Part shown: piece after piece, positions 8,625 through 16,169 of the stretch
Layout of the letters: every line of letters begins with the position of its first letter
How positions within the stretch are numbered: position 1 is the first letter of the stretch
Assembly: GCA_047636495.1 (NCBI GenBank)
Contig: JBLILH010000041.1
Location: forward strand, 1-19,590
Direction of reading: 5' to 3'
Length of the DNA stretch: 19,590 nucleotides
Source of the DNA: Endobugula sp047636495
GTDB taxonomy: Bacteria; Pseudomonadota; Gammaproteobacteria; Pseudomonadales; Cellvibrionaceae
Notes under the pieces: generated by a model
Told to the model about the DNA's origin: nothing
Seen by the model: only the letters and a program-made list of their open reading frames with translations
Databases searched by the model: none
Position numbers and translations under genes: made by a program

Positions 8625-8653
8625 TTGACCCAAAGCACCTCAACACTTATATA
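8625..8653 (+). promoter_or_regulatory. Candidate sigma-70 promoter for topA
   Basis: TTGACC at 8625-8630, a 17-base spacer, then TATATA at 8648-8653. Transcription would start near 8660 and leave a leader of about 125 bases before the topA ATG at 8787. topA promoters are commonly supercoiling-sensitive; nothing here shows that directly. The rest of the 8395-8786 gap holds no gene that I can support. Confidence 0.5.
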
Positions 8654-8786
8654 TGCCATCCTTTATTACAACAATGGACTATATTTATAGAAGCTCTACG
8701 TTGCAGTCTGGCATTGCTTGCGACAGAAAATTGATCCAGTTTGGCTTATCAATTAATTATCACCGTTATAAAATAGAGAAAACTTT

Positions 8787-11528
8787 ATGGGTAAATCGCT
8801 TGTTATCGTCGAGTCACCGGCTAAAGCAAAAACAATCAACAAATATCTAGGTAACGACTTTATTGTTAAGTCGAGTATCGGGCATATTCGTGATTTACCG
8901 ACCAGTGGTTCGTCAAAAGCACCCGTTGATGCGAAAGCGCGAGCTAAGCAAGCTGCCATCACACGCAAGATGTCTCCAGAAGCCAAAGTAATTCACAAGG
9001 CTAAGAAAGGCCGTGAGCAGCTCATTAAGCGTATGGGAATTGACCCTGATAATAACTGGGCGGCTCATTACGAAATTTTACCTGGCAAAGAAAAAGTGGT
9101 GGAAGAGCTGAGAATGCTTGCCGCCTCTGCCGATACTATTTATCTCGCAACGGATTTGGATAGAGAAGGGGAAGCCATTGCGTGGCACTTACAGCAAGCC
9201 ATTGGCGGTGATGAAAGCCGTTATCGACGCGTCGTCTTTAACGAAATTACTAAGACAGCGATACAAAAAGCTTTTGAAACACCGGGTTATCTTGACCAGC
9301 ATCGTGTTGACGCACAACAAGCAAGACGCTTTTTAGATCGTGTAGTGGGTTATATGGTATCGCCACTGTTGTGGGCAAAAGTAGCCCGCGGTTTATCCGC
9401 AGGCCGAGTTCAGTCTGTCGCGGTACGTTTAGTGGTCGAGCGTGAACGCGAGATTCGTGCGTTTATACCAGAAGAGTATTGGGATATTTTTGCGTCGTTG
9501 CTGACGGCTAACAAAACCGGTATTCGCTTTGAAGTAAAAAAACACCAAGGGAAAGCATTTCGCCCTGATAATCGTGATGACAGTATGGCATCCGTTGCTG
9601 CACTGGAGAATGCCAATTATACCGTAGTTAAACGCGACGATAAACCAACAAGCTCCAAACCATCGTCGCCTTTCATAACCTCAACCTTGCAACAAAACGC
9701 CAGTACACGGTTAGGTTTTGGTGTGAAAAAGACCATGATGATGGCGCAGCGTTTATACGAAGCTGGCTATATTACCTATATGCGTACCGACTCGACCCAC
9801 CTCAGCCAAGAAGCGGTTGGGTCTTGCCGTGATTATATTGTAGATAATTTTGGGAAAAAATATTTGCCCGAAGCGCCCATCAGTTATTCTAGTAAAGAAG
9901 GTGCGCAAGAGGCACATGAGGCGATTCGTCCATCGAATGTGACGGTTTCCCCAACGCAGCTTAGTGGTATGGAACGAGATGCAGAGCGCTTATACACCTT
10001 AATTTGGCAGCAGTTTGTGGCTTGCCAGATGACCCGTGCAGAGTTTACCAGCACATCGGTTGTGGTGGAGGCAGGCGACTTTGAACTCCGGACACGTGGC
10101 CGCGTTATCCGCTTTGATGGTTTTATGCGCGTACAACCACCGGCTGGAAAGAAAGAAGAAGACGTTTTGCTGCCTAATATATCAGTAGGAGATCTATTAA
10201 CCCTTAAACAGCTAGAACCTAAACAACACTTTACTAAACCCACCGCCCGCTATACCGAAGCCAGCTTAGTAAAAGAACTGGAGAAACAAGGTATAGGCCG
10301 ACCATCTACTTATGCATCCATTATTTCAACGATACAAGACCGTGGTTATGCTCATGTAGATAATCGTCGATTCTTTGCTGATAAAATGGGCGATATTGTC
10401 ACCGATAGATTGGTCGAAAACTTTGACGACTTATTAGATTATGGCTTTACCGCTAAAATGGAAGAGTCACTTGATGATGTGGCAGATGGCAAGAAAGACT
10501 GGCGAGAGCTGTTAAATCAATTTTATGCAGGCTTTGTCGGTAAGTTAAAACAAGCACAAGATACCAAAACAGGTATGCGATTAAATGAACCCACAGAAAC
10601 CAACATTAGCTGTACTAGCTGCCAACGTCCTATGCAAATTCGTACCGCGAGTACAGGGGTGTTTTTAGGCTGCTCGGGTTATGCGTTGCCGCCAAAAGAA
10701 CGCTGTAAGACGACAATGAATTTGGTCTCTGGAGATGAAGCCGTTAGCGTTGATGGGAGTGATGAAGCAGCAGAAGAAGCTGAAGTGATGCAGTTACGTA
10801 ACAAGCGTCGGTGCACCATTTGTCACACGGCAATGGACAGTTATTTATTAGATGAAACGCGTAAATTACATATCTGCGGCAATAATCCTGATTGTTCGGG
10901 TTATGAAGTGGAAGTCGGTACGTTTAAAATTAAGGGTTATGAAGGGCCGGTATTAGATTGCGATAAATGCGACAGCGAAATGCAGCTCAAAACTGGCCGC
11001 TTCGGCAAGTACTTTGGATGCACCAGCGAGGATTGTAAAAATACCCGCAAATTATTGCGAAGTGGCGAAGCTGCGCCACCAAAAATGGATCCGGTGCCCA
11101 TGCCTGAACTGGATTGCGTTAAAGTCGACGATACTTATATTCTCCGTGACGGTGCTAGTGGCTTGTTTCTGGCAGCGAGTCAATTTCCCAAAAACCGTGA
11201 AACGCGTGCGCCACTTGTTTCTGAGATTATTCCCCATAAAAGTGAAATTGATCCCAAATATAACTTTTTATTTTCTGCTCCCACAGAAGATAATGAGGGT
11301 AATTCAGCACTTATTCGCTTTAGTCGAAAAACTAAGGAGCAATACGTACAATCAGAAGTAAATGGCAAAGCGACAGGCTGGAAAGCATTTTACGAGGGCG
11401 GTAAGTGGGTCGTTAGCGATGCTCCCGTCAAGCGCAAGGCAGTACCTAAAAAGAAAGCCGCTGCTAAGAAAAAAACCGTACCCAAAAAGAAGGCTTTGCC
11501 CAAGAAAAAGGTGGCTTTAGAGAAATAG
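8787..11528 (+). CDS. topA: DNA topoisomerase I
   Basis: A 913-residue type IA topoisomerase that relaxes negatively supercoiled DNA. The TOPRIM domain opens the protein (SLVIVESPAKAKTI) and carries DLDREGEA with acidic residues Asp123, Asp125 and Glu127. The nucleophile is Tyr331 in GYITYMRTDS. Three tetracysteine zinc-ribbon repeats follow: Cys609/612/629/640, Cys676/679/697/703 and Cys725/728/745/750. The C-terminus ends in a Lys-rich tail (about 885-913) with repeated PKKK units, as in Pseudomonas-type TopA. An acidic Ala/Glu linker (about 648-668) separates the first two ribbons. The ATG at 8787 has AGAGAAAA upstream. The gene ends just before a strong hairpin that it shares with convergent sulA. 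Confidence 0.97.
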   Translation: MGKSLVIVESPAKAKTINKYLGNDFIVKSSIGHIRDLPTSGSSKAPVDAKARAKQAAITRKMSPEAKVIHKAKKGREQLIKRMGIDPDNNWAAHYEILPGKEKVVEELRMLAASADTIYLATDLDREGEAIAWHLQQAIGGDESRYRRVVFNEITKTAIQKAFETPGYLDQHRVDAQQARRFLDRVVGYMVSPLLWAKVARGLSAGRVQSVAVRLVVEREREIRAFIPEEYWDIFASLLTANKTGIRFEVKKHQGKAFRPDNRDDSMASVAALENANYTVVKRDDKPTSSKPSSPFITSTLQQNASTRLGFGVKKTMMMAQRLYEAGYITYMRTDSTHLSQEAVGSCRDYIVDNFGKKYLPEAPISYSSKEGAQEAHEAIRPSNVTVSPTQLSGMERDAERLYTLIWQQFVACQMTRAEFTSTSVVVEAGDFELRTRGRVIRFDGFMRVQPPAGKKEEDVLLPNISVGDLLTLKQLEPKQHFTKPTARYTEASLVKELEKQGIGRPSTYASIISTIQDRGYAHVDNRRFFADKMGDIVTDRLVENFDDLLDYGFTAKMEESLDDVADGKKDWRELLNQFYAGFVGKLKQAQDTKTGMRLNEPTETNISCTSCQRPMQIRTASTGVFLGCSGYALPPKERCKTTMNLVSGDEAVSVDGSDEAAEEAEVMQLRNKRRCTICHTAMDSYLLDETRKLHICGNNPDCSGYEVEVGTFKIKGYEGPVLDCDKCDSEMQLKTGRFGKYFGCTSEDCKNTRKLLRSGEAAPPKMDPVPMPELDCVKVDDTYILRDGASGLFLAASQFPKNRETRAPLVSEIIPHKSEIDPKYNFLFSAPTEDNEGNSALIRFSRKTKEQYVQSEVNGKATGWKAFYEGGKWVVSDAPVKRKAVPKKKAAAKKKTVPKKKALPKKKVALEK

Positions 11529-11536
11529 TACCGGTA

Positions 11537-11587
11537 CATACAGACAATAATAAGGCCTCATTACGAGGCCTTATTATTGTCTGTATG
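11537..11587. terminator. Bidirectional terminator hairpin between topA and sulA
   Basis: A perfect 23-bp inverted repeat, arms 11537-11559 and 11565-11587, with a 5-base loop ATTAC. The inner stem is GC-rich (AAGGCCTC/GAGGCCTT) and each outer arm is AT-rich (AATAATA / TTATTATT), so a run of T/U follows the GC core on either strand. It lies 9 bases after the topA stop and about 78 bases after the sulA stop, exactly where a shared terminator for convergent genes is expected. Confidence 0.85.
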
Positions 11588-11664
11588 GGGTGAAAGTAAC
11601 GACGGGTAATAACTGTTTTTATCATGATTTTTGTGAAAAATACAAAAACTTAACAAATCACAAC

Positions 11665-12144
11665 TTACGATAGCGTACAGCTAACAAGAATACCGTTACA
11701 TTTCCCTTCTACCGCAGCCACTTCCATCGCCTCTATGTCAGAGGTATCAAAATATGTCTGCTCGGCGATAACATTATGGCTATTACCCTGGGCTAACGCT
11801 TGCCAGATTACCCAGCGAGCATCAGCGTTAGCCCCTACATAAACGATACGTAGCCTTGATAATTCTGCACCTAGGGATTCCAAAAGCGCTTTATCTACGG
11901 TTCTAGATGTAATTAATGTTGTCCAGCGATCGGATGTCTGTTGCGTTAGCGAGGCAATAATGGGTGTGATAATAGCGTTATTGTCAGCAAAGCTAGGAAT
12001 AATGACTTCAGAGACCGCACGTGTATTGACTTGATCATTGTTAGAACGAGTAAATTGAGTAGGTATTTTTCGCACTGCGTAGGCAGAATGAATATGGCTG
12101 TTATCAGCTATAGAAACGTGCTGTGCAGTGGCGGTATTCATCAT
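11665..12144 (-). CDS. sulA: SulA-like SOS cell-division inhibitor
   Basis: A 159-residue protein whose second half aligns by eye with SulA: SEVIIPSFADNNAIITPIIASLTQQ (read in two pieces), then DRWTTLI, a Leu-rich stretch LESLGAELSRLRIVYV, ARWVIWQALAQGNSHNVIAE and AAVEGKCNGILVS. SulA binds FtsZ and blocks Z-ring assembly during the SOS response. The N-terminal 45 residues are poorly conserved, as usual. The start at 12144 has GCGAGA about 8 bases upstream; a second in-frame ATG follows at once. It lies 90 bases downstream of lexA on the same strand, the lexA-sulA order of Pseudomonas. No CTG-N10-CAG LexA box is found in the gap, so it is probably co-transcribed from the lexA promoter. Confidence 0.8.
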   Translation of the reverse strand: MMNTATAQHVSIADNSHIHSAYAVRKIPTQFTRSNNDQVNTRAVSEVIIPSFADNNAIITPIIASLTQQTSDRWTTLITSRTVDKALLESLGAELSRLRIVYVGANADARWVIWQALAQGNSHNVIAEQTYFDTSDIEAMEVAAVEGKCNGILVSCTLS

Positions 12145-12188
12145 TATTTATCTCGCTATTGGTGACTTACTATCTGTTGATACTTTAG

Positions 12189-12224
12189 AAAAAACAGCTT
12201 TTAGCCGCTGGTTATTAACGGCTG
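12189..12224 (-). other. Weak stem-loop with T-run between lexA and sulA
   Basis: On the minus strand AGCCG (12223-12219) can pair with CGGCT (12207-12203). Alternatively CAGC (12210-12207) can pair with GCTG (12198-12195), which is followed by six Ts (12194-12189). The two pairings share bases and exclude each other. It may attenuate read-through from lexA into sulA; the stems are short (4-5 bp), so the call is tentative. Confidence 0.3.
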
Positions 12225-12234
12225 CTTAAGTGAT

Positions 12235-12849
12235 TTAACTACGTCGTATAACGCCAACACTGAGTCCTTCAATAGAAAAAGCCTCTTCACTTAAGTCGAC
12301 AACGATAGGGGCGAATTCTGAATTTTCGGCAAGCAGTTCAACAATTTGACTATTAGCTTCACGCTGAAAACGTTTTACGGTCACTTCATCACCAATGCGC
12401 GCGACCACAATTTGGCCATTACGCACTTGATCCGTTTGATGTACCGCGAGCAAGTCACCATCAAAAATACCCACATCGACCATGCTTTCACCGTGAACCT
12501 CGAGAAAATAGTCAGCACTGGGCTGAAAAAATTCGCGAGGTATCGAGCAATAGTCCTGTACGTGCTCTTGTGCAAGAATAGGGCTGCCAGCGGCCACTCG
12601 ACCGACAATGGGTATGCCTGGGTCATTTTTAGCTTCTTCAGCGGGTAATCTGATGCCACGCGACGCACCAGGCACCATTTCAATCGCGCCTTTGCGCGCC
12701 AATGCGCGTAAGTGTTCTTCTGCTGCATTTGCCGATTTAAAGCCGAGGGATTTCGCGATTTCGGCACGTGTGGGGGGATATCCGGTTTCTGCTATATTTT
12801 GTTTGATAAGCATAAGAACTTGTTCTTGCCGAGATGTCAGCTTAATCAT
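12235..12849 (-). CDS. lexA: LexA repressor (SOS regulator, self-cleaving)
   Basis: A 204-residue repressor. The N-terminal winged helix-turn-helix reads MIKLTSRQEQ ... GYPPTRAEIAKSLGFKS ... AARKGAIEM-like, ending GASRGIRLP. The S24 peptidase domain has the cleavage bond Ala87-Gly88 in GRVAAGSP, the nucleophile Ser122 in HGESMVDVG and Lys159 in VTVKRF. RecA filaments on single-stranded DNA trigger self-cleavage and derepress SOS genes. The longer open frame to 12993 is not used: the ATG at 12849 begins the family sequence and has GGAG 7-8 bases upstream. The motif is GESM where GMSM is common, a mild variation. It is followed by sulA and divergent from nagZ; the psrA gene found between lexA and nagZ in Pseudomonas is absent. 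Confidence 0.97.
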   Translation of the reverse strand: MIKLTSRQEQVLMLIKQNIAETGYPPTRAEIAKSLGFKSANAAEEHLRALARKGAIEMVPGASRGIRLPAEEAKNDPGIPIVGRVAAGSPILAQEHVQDYCSIPREFFQPSADYFLEVHGESMVDVGIFDGDLLAVHQTDQVRNGQIVVARIGDEVTVKRFQREANSQIVELLAENSEFAPIVVDLSEEAFSIEGLSVGVIRRS

Positions 12850-12869
12850 AATGTGCTCCATTAGTAATA

Positions 12870-12933
12870 GTGTTTTTTTGTACAGTACTTTGTTGTTTTT
12901 TAACTTTATACAGTGTTTTATACAGTTGTGCAA
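12870..12933 (-). promoter_or_regulatory. lexA promoter with candidate LexA operator
   Basis: On the minus strand TTGCAC (12933-12928), a 17-base spacer and TATAAA (12910-12905) make a good sigma-70 promoter. The spacer and -10 contain a direct repeat of CTGTATAAA at 12-base spacing. Just downstream, 12870-12885 reads GTG-N10-CAG on the plus strand, one base off the CTG-N10-CAG LexA box and with a good TACTGTAC half-site. LexA autoregulation here is expected from the family; the exact operator is inferred. Confidence 0.55.
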
Positions 12934-13098
12934 ATGGTTGTGTGAATAGTTGTTTTTGCTGATGATTAAAAAATGTTCAGATTGCCGGCTCAAATGACTG
13001 TCCTCAGTATTGAAAGTCTTTGTTATGTTGACAGCTAAGGGCCATAAACGTATGTTGTTCGACCTTGTGCAAACTCTCTTAGTGATTTGGAATTTTAT

Positions 13099-14136
13099 AT
13101 GTTTCGTGGCTCGGTCCTTATTGATATTCTAGGAACATCGTTAACAGATGACGATAAAAATCTATTGGCACATCCGTCGGTGGGCGGAATTATTTATTTT
13201 GCGCGTAACTATCAGTCAGTAGAACAGATTACTTCGCTTAGCCATGATATCCGTCAACATCGCCCGGACATATTAATAGGGGTAGATCAAGAAGGTGGGA
13301 GAGTTCAGCGGTTTAAAACGGGTTTTACACGTTTACCCGCGATGCAGCGTTTTTTACCTCTTTATCGTAAAAATCAGCCAGCGACGCTGTCGTTAGTTGA
13401 GGATTGTGGCTGGTTAATGGCGGTAGAGCTGCTAGCAGTGGGCGTTGATTTTAGTTTTGCTCCAGTCTTAGATGTGGACGATGATTTTTGCCCAGTCATT
13501 GCCGACAGAGCTTTTTCGCCTAAACCTAAAGAGGTGACCGAATTAGCGGGGGCGTTTATGCGTGGTATGCACGATGCCGGAATGGCGTCCACCGGCAAGC
13601 ACTTCCCCGGTCATGGCAGCGTCTTCGGTGATAGCCACGCGGTATCTCCGGTAGATAATCGCAACATGGCAGAAATTGCGCAGCATGATTTGATCCCCTT
13701 TATAGACTTATTGCCTTCCCTTAATGCGGTGATGCCTGCACATATTGTTTTTCCCAAGATTGATTCATTGCCGGTCGGTTTTTCTGCATATTGGCTGCAA
13801 ACACAGTTACGTCAAAAGCTATGTTTTGACGGTGTTATTTTTAGCGATGATCTAACCATGGAAGGTGCTGCCGTTGCGGGTAGTTATGGCGAGCGAGCCA
13901 TTGCGGCAATAGATGCAGGGTGTGATATGGTTTTAATCTGTAATAACCGCGAGGGTGCTTTAGAAGCCTTATCCGCTCTAGACGGGCATCCACCGTTATA
14001 TAATGAGGAACAACGCAATGCGCGTATTGTTCAGATGCAAGCAACAAAGCATTGGTCTTTCGACACACTCACAAGCACTCAGCGTCACATCAAAACAACC
14101 GCTATTCTAGAGGCTATTACAGGTGGTGTCTGTTGA
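13099..14136 (+). CDS. nagZ: Beta-N-acetylhexosaminidase NagZ (peptidoglycan recycling)
   Basis: A 345-residue cytoplasmic family 3 glycoside hydrolase that removes GlcNAc from 1,6-anhydroMurNAc muropeptides, a step that feeds wall recycling and AmpR signalling. Visible motifs are VDQEGGRVQRF (62-72), KHFPGHG (167-173), Asp178/His180 of the flexible catalytic loop (GDSH) and the nucleophile Asp250 in IFSDDLTMEG. The length is typical. I start at the ATG at 13099, which follows TTGGAATTTTAT; the longer frame begins at a TTG at 13087 and adds only four residues. The stop TGA overlaps the TTG start of the next gene, so the two are translationally coupled. Confidence 0.96.
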   Translation: MFRGSVLIDILGTSLTDDDKNLLAHPSVGGIIYFARNYQSVEQITSLSHDIRQHRPDILIGVDQEGGRVQRFKTGFTRLPAMQRFLPLYRKNQPATLSLVEDCGWLMAVELLAVGVDFSFAPVLDVDDDFCPVIADRAFSPKPKEVTELAGAFMRGMHDAGMASTGKHFPGHGSVFGDSHAVSPVDNRNMAEIAQHDLIPFIDLLPSLNAVMPAHIVFPKIDSLPVGFSAYWLQTQLRQKLCFDGVIFSDDLTMEGAAVAGSYGERAIAAIDAGCDMVLICNNREGALEALSALDGHPPLYNEEQRNARIVQMQATKHWSFDTLTSTQRHIKTTAILEAITGGVC

Positions 14137-14696
14137 CTATTTTAGCGCTTGAAGAAGAGTCGCATTCAGTGTTTCTTAAAGCAGCTGATCAGTTATTTAA
14201 TCTTGATGATATTAATAATGCCCTAGAAGCCATGGCGATTATTATTTCGAGAGAATATCACGATAAAAGCCCTGTAGTCATTGGCGTAATGAACGGTGCG
14301 GTTATTACAATGGGCCATTTATTGCCCAAATTTTCATTTTTATTAGAAGTCGATTATTGCCACGCGACACGTTACGGCAAAAAAACATCGGGTGGTGACA
14401 TCACTTGGTTAGCGCACCCGAATCGGTCATTAACGAACCGACATGTATTGCTTGTGGATGATATTTTTGATGAGGGTGTCACGTTGCAGCATATCACTCA
14501 ATATTGTAGAGAGCAGGGCGCATTGTCGGTCAAAACGGCGGTATTACTAGATAAACGGCATCAGCGGAAAGTGAAAGGTTTTGGTGTAGATTATTCGGCA
14601 TTATCTGTAGCCGATCGCTATGTTTTTGGCTTCGGCTTGGATTACAAAGGATTTTATCGTAATGCACCCGGAATTTACGCAGTCCCTGAGTATTGA
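14133..14696 (+). CDS. hpt: Hypoxanthine-guanine phosphoribosyltransferase
   Basis: A 187-residue type I phosphoribosyltransferase that makes IMP or GMP from hypoxanthine or guanine and PRPP. The PRPP-binding loop VLLVDDIFDEGVTL is at 105-118, the metal/PRPP dipeptide region VIGVMNGAV at 49-57, the YGKKTSGG flexible loop at 81-88 and the late purine-contact region ADRYVFGFGLDYKGFYRN at 160-177. The start is TTG at 14133, overlapping the nagZ stop in TTGA and preceded by AGGTGG at a proper distance. No ATG fits the family N-terminus, and the longer frame from 14052 overlaps nagZ. The nearby thioinosine phosphorylase yields hypoxanthine, the substrate of this enzyme, so the pairing makes sense. 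Confidence 0.9.
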   Translation: MTILALEEESHSVFLKAADQLFNLDDINNALEAMAIIISREYHDKSPVVIGVMNGAVITMGHLLPKFSFLLEVDYCHATRYGKKTSGGDITWLAHPNRSLTNRHVLLVDDIFDEGVTLQHITQYCREQGALSVKTAVLLDKRHQRKVKGFGVDYSALSVADRYVFGFGLDYKGFYRNAPGIYAVPEY

Positions 14697-14868
14697 CGAT
14701 AGATTGAGATTTTACACGGATAGTGATTTTATTCACAGCATCAAAAATAGACGCTTCAATGTGAGGCATACCTAGGGTAGAAAGAAATCGGTAGGCGCTG
14801 ATTCAAGGTAACTTAGCAGATCCAAGACTCAGTACTAAGGTCGGCACTATTCAAAAGAGGAAAATCAT

Positions 14869-14901
14869 ATGTATAACGCCCAACGGTACATAGGTATATG
14901 A
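14869..14901 (+). CDS. Possible 10-residue leader peptide
   Basis: ATG at 14869 is preceded by AAGAGG with 8 bases of spacing, the best Shine-Dalgarno in this part of the window. It opens a frame MYNAQRYIGI that stops with TGA at 14899-14901. It lies 21 bases before a hairpin and about 110 bases before the phosphorylase start. The layout recalls a leader peptide or attenuator, but no run of a regulatory amino acid is present and there is no T-tract after the hairpin. It could be chance. Confidence 0.3.
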   Translation: MYNAQRYIGI

Positions 14902-14921
14902 CCGATTAAGACTATTTTTCT

Positions 14922-14947
14922 CGGTATCCCCCTTGTGGGGTAAACCG
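14922..14947 (+). promoter_or_regulatory. Hairpin in the leader of the thioinosine phosphorylase
   Basis: CGGT (14922-14925) pairs with ACCG (14944-14947) and CCCC (14929-14932) pairs with GGGG (14937-14940), with one T-A pair between and a TTGT loop. The GGGG arm stands 9 bases before an in-frame ATG at 14950, so the hairpin could mask a ribosome binding site. There is no T-run, so it is not a normal terminator. Confidence 0.4.
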
Positions 14948-15009
14948 TTATGAAAATAAAAGATCATTTGTGTAAAGGTATTCATTTCACATTAAAAATA
15001 AGAATTTAT

Positions 15010-15768
15010 ATGGCTATTGCAATTATTGGCGGCTCAGGCTTAACGCAACTTACTACGTTAGGTGAATCAAAACCTATCACTCAGGCAACCCCTTTCGGTC
15101 ATCATTCACAGGGGGTATGTCGATTGACTAACAATCAACGCGAAATCATTTTTTTGCCCCGTCACGGTGATCAGCATCAATACCCTCCCCATAAAGTAAA
15201 TTATCGAGCAAACCTTTGGTTACTTAAATCGCTAGGAATTACAAAAATCATTGCCTGTAATGTTGTCGGTGGTATCAGTGAGAATATGCCTCCGCGAACA
15301 CTTGTCGTTCCCCATCAAATTATTGATTATACTTGGGGGCGTGAACATACTTTCTATGACGGTGAAAATAATGCGATAGAGGGTGTTGAGCATATCGATT
15401 TTACACATCCATACAGTGAAGCACTGCGCCAACGCATGCTGGCATTTTTTGAACAGACAGGTATAGATCATATAAATCATGGTGTTTATGCTTGCACGCA
15501 AGGGCCTCGTTTAGAAACCGCCGCAGAAATACAACGTTTTAAAAATGATGGCTGTGACGTGGTGGGAATGACCGCTATGCCAGAAGCCGCATTATCCAGA
15601 GAACTCGCTATTGATTATACGGCATTAAATTTAGTGGTTAATTGGGCACCTGGTTTAGCAGCAGATGAGCTTTCCATGACTATAATTATGGCGTTAGTAA
15701 AGACAGAGATGGAAAAAATATGTCAATTCCTCCCGAATTTGATTAAATTCCTTGAAATGGATCACTAA
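15010..15768 (+). CDS. mtnP: S-methyl-5'-thioinosine phosphorylase
   Basis: A 252-residue purine nucleoside phosphorylase of the MTAP/PNP family, closely like Pseudomonas aeruginosa PA3004 as I recall it. Motifs are IIGGSGLTQL (5-14), the phosphate-site RHG (51-53), PPHKVNYRANLW (59-70), VVGGI (85-89), DYTWGREHTF (106-115), YACTQGPRLETAAEI (160-174) and VGMTAMPEAALSREL (185-199). Asn211 replaces the Asp that MTA phosphorylases use for 6-amino purines, which fits a 6-oxopurine such as methylthioinosine. Products are hypoxanthine and 5-methylthioribose-1-phosphate. The family start is the ATG at 15010 (after AATAAGAATTTAT); an in-frame ATG at 14950 would add a basic 20-residue extension. It lies downstream of hpt, which can use its hypoxanthine. 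Confidence 0.9.
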   Translation: MAIAIIGGSGLTQLTTLGESKPITQATPFGHHSQGVCRLTNNQREIIFLPRHGDQHQYPPHKVNYRANLWLLKSLGITKIIACNVVGGISENMPPRTLVVPHQIIDYTWGREHTFYDGENNAIEGVEHIDFTHPYSEALRQRMLAFFEQTGIDHINHGVYACTQGPRLETAAEIQRFKNDGCDVVGMTAMPEAALSRELAIDYTALNLVVNWAPGLAADELSMTIIMALVKTEMEKICQFLPNLIKFLEMDH

Positions 15769-15821
15769 ATAGAACTTTACCTGTTTACAAATATGTTGCA
15801 TTCCCAGAAAATGTTACACAA

Positions 15822-15928
15822 TATAATGTCTTGCGATGATCAGAGACAAGCATCGGCAAATACTATAGGGTTTAAAAGTTTGTCGGTTGAGTTCCCATTG
15901 TTAATCGCAGGATAATAATAATTAACAA
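15822..15928 (+). promoter_or_regulatory. Cold-shock gene promoter -10 and structured 5' leader
   Basis: A perfect TATAAT lies at 15822-15827, giving a leader of about 120 bases before the ATG at 15957; long leaders are typical of cspA-type genes. The leader holds a CGATG/CATCG stem (15834-15838 with 15851-15855) and a perfect 8-bp inverted repeat TTGTTAAT/ATTAACAA (15898-15905 with 15921-15928). No good -35 stands at 17 bases. Control by temperature-dependent folding is inferred from the family. Confidence 0.45.
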
Positions 15929-15956
15929 CATTCTTTGGGTCAGCAGGAAGGAACTT

Positions 15957-16169
15957 ATGTCTGAACGTAATACCGGTATCGTTAAATGGTTTAATAATTC
16001 ACGTGGCTATGGCTTTATTAGCTGCGAAAATAATTCTGAAGATATTTTTGTTCATTACCGTAATATACAAAGCGAAGGCTATCGTTCGTTAAACGAAGGG
16101 CAGCCTGTAGAGTTTAGTCTAGCCAAAGGCGAGAAAGGTTTACAGGCAGAAGAAGTGGTTTGTTTGTAA
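15957..16169 (+). CDS. Cold-shock-domain protein (CspA family)
   Basis: A 70-residue single-domain OB-fold protein that binds single-stranded RNA or DNA. It has KWFN at 10-13, the RNP1 motif RGYGFI at 16-21 and RNP2 DIFVHY at 29-34, and the usual length. AGGAAGGA lies just before the ATG at 15957, a strong ribosome site. It could be cold-induced, stationary-phase or constitutive; the long leader favours regulated expression. It converges on the minus-strand egt operon across about 157 bases with no obvious terminator. Paralogue identity (cspA, cspD, capB) cannot be fixed by eye. Confidence 0.93.
   Translation: MSERNTGIVKWFNNSRGYGFISCENNSEDIFVHYRNIQSEGYRSLNEGQPVEFSLAKGEKGLQAEEVVCL

Larger units (their letters stand above)
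14697..15009. other. 313-base leader/intergenic region before the thioinosine phosphorylase
   Basis: No gene of normal size. It contains a 10-codon open frame with a strong ribosome site (14869-14901) and a C/G-rich hairpin (14922-14947), listed separately. No clear sigma-70 promoter or hpt terminator is seen. Confidence 0.6.

Noticed and set aside
9884..10243. 119-codon minus-strand frame within topA
   Set aside because: It is antisense to the conserved core of topA and is Ser/Arg-rich, as expected for a shadow frame.
12145..12234. Search for a separate LexA box upstream of sulA
   Set aside because: CTG occurs at 12175 and 12208 but neither is followed by CAG after ten bases, so no operator is claimed.
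12608..12949. 113-codon plus-strand open frame opposite lexA
   Set aside because: It is the complement of the lexA coding sequence and promoter, has no family likeness and no ribosome site.
12850..12993. 48-residue N-terminal extension of LexA
   Set aside because: It covers the promoter region, has no LexA likeness, and the ATG at 12849 has a good ribosome site.
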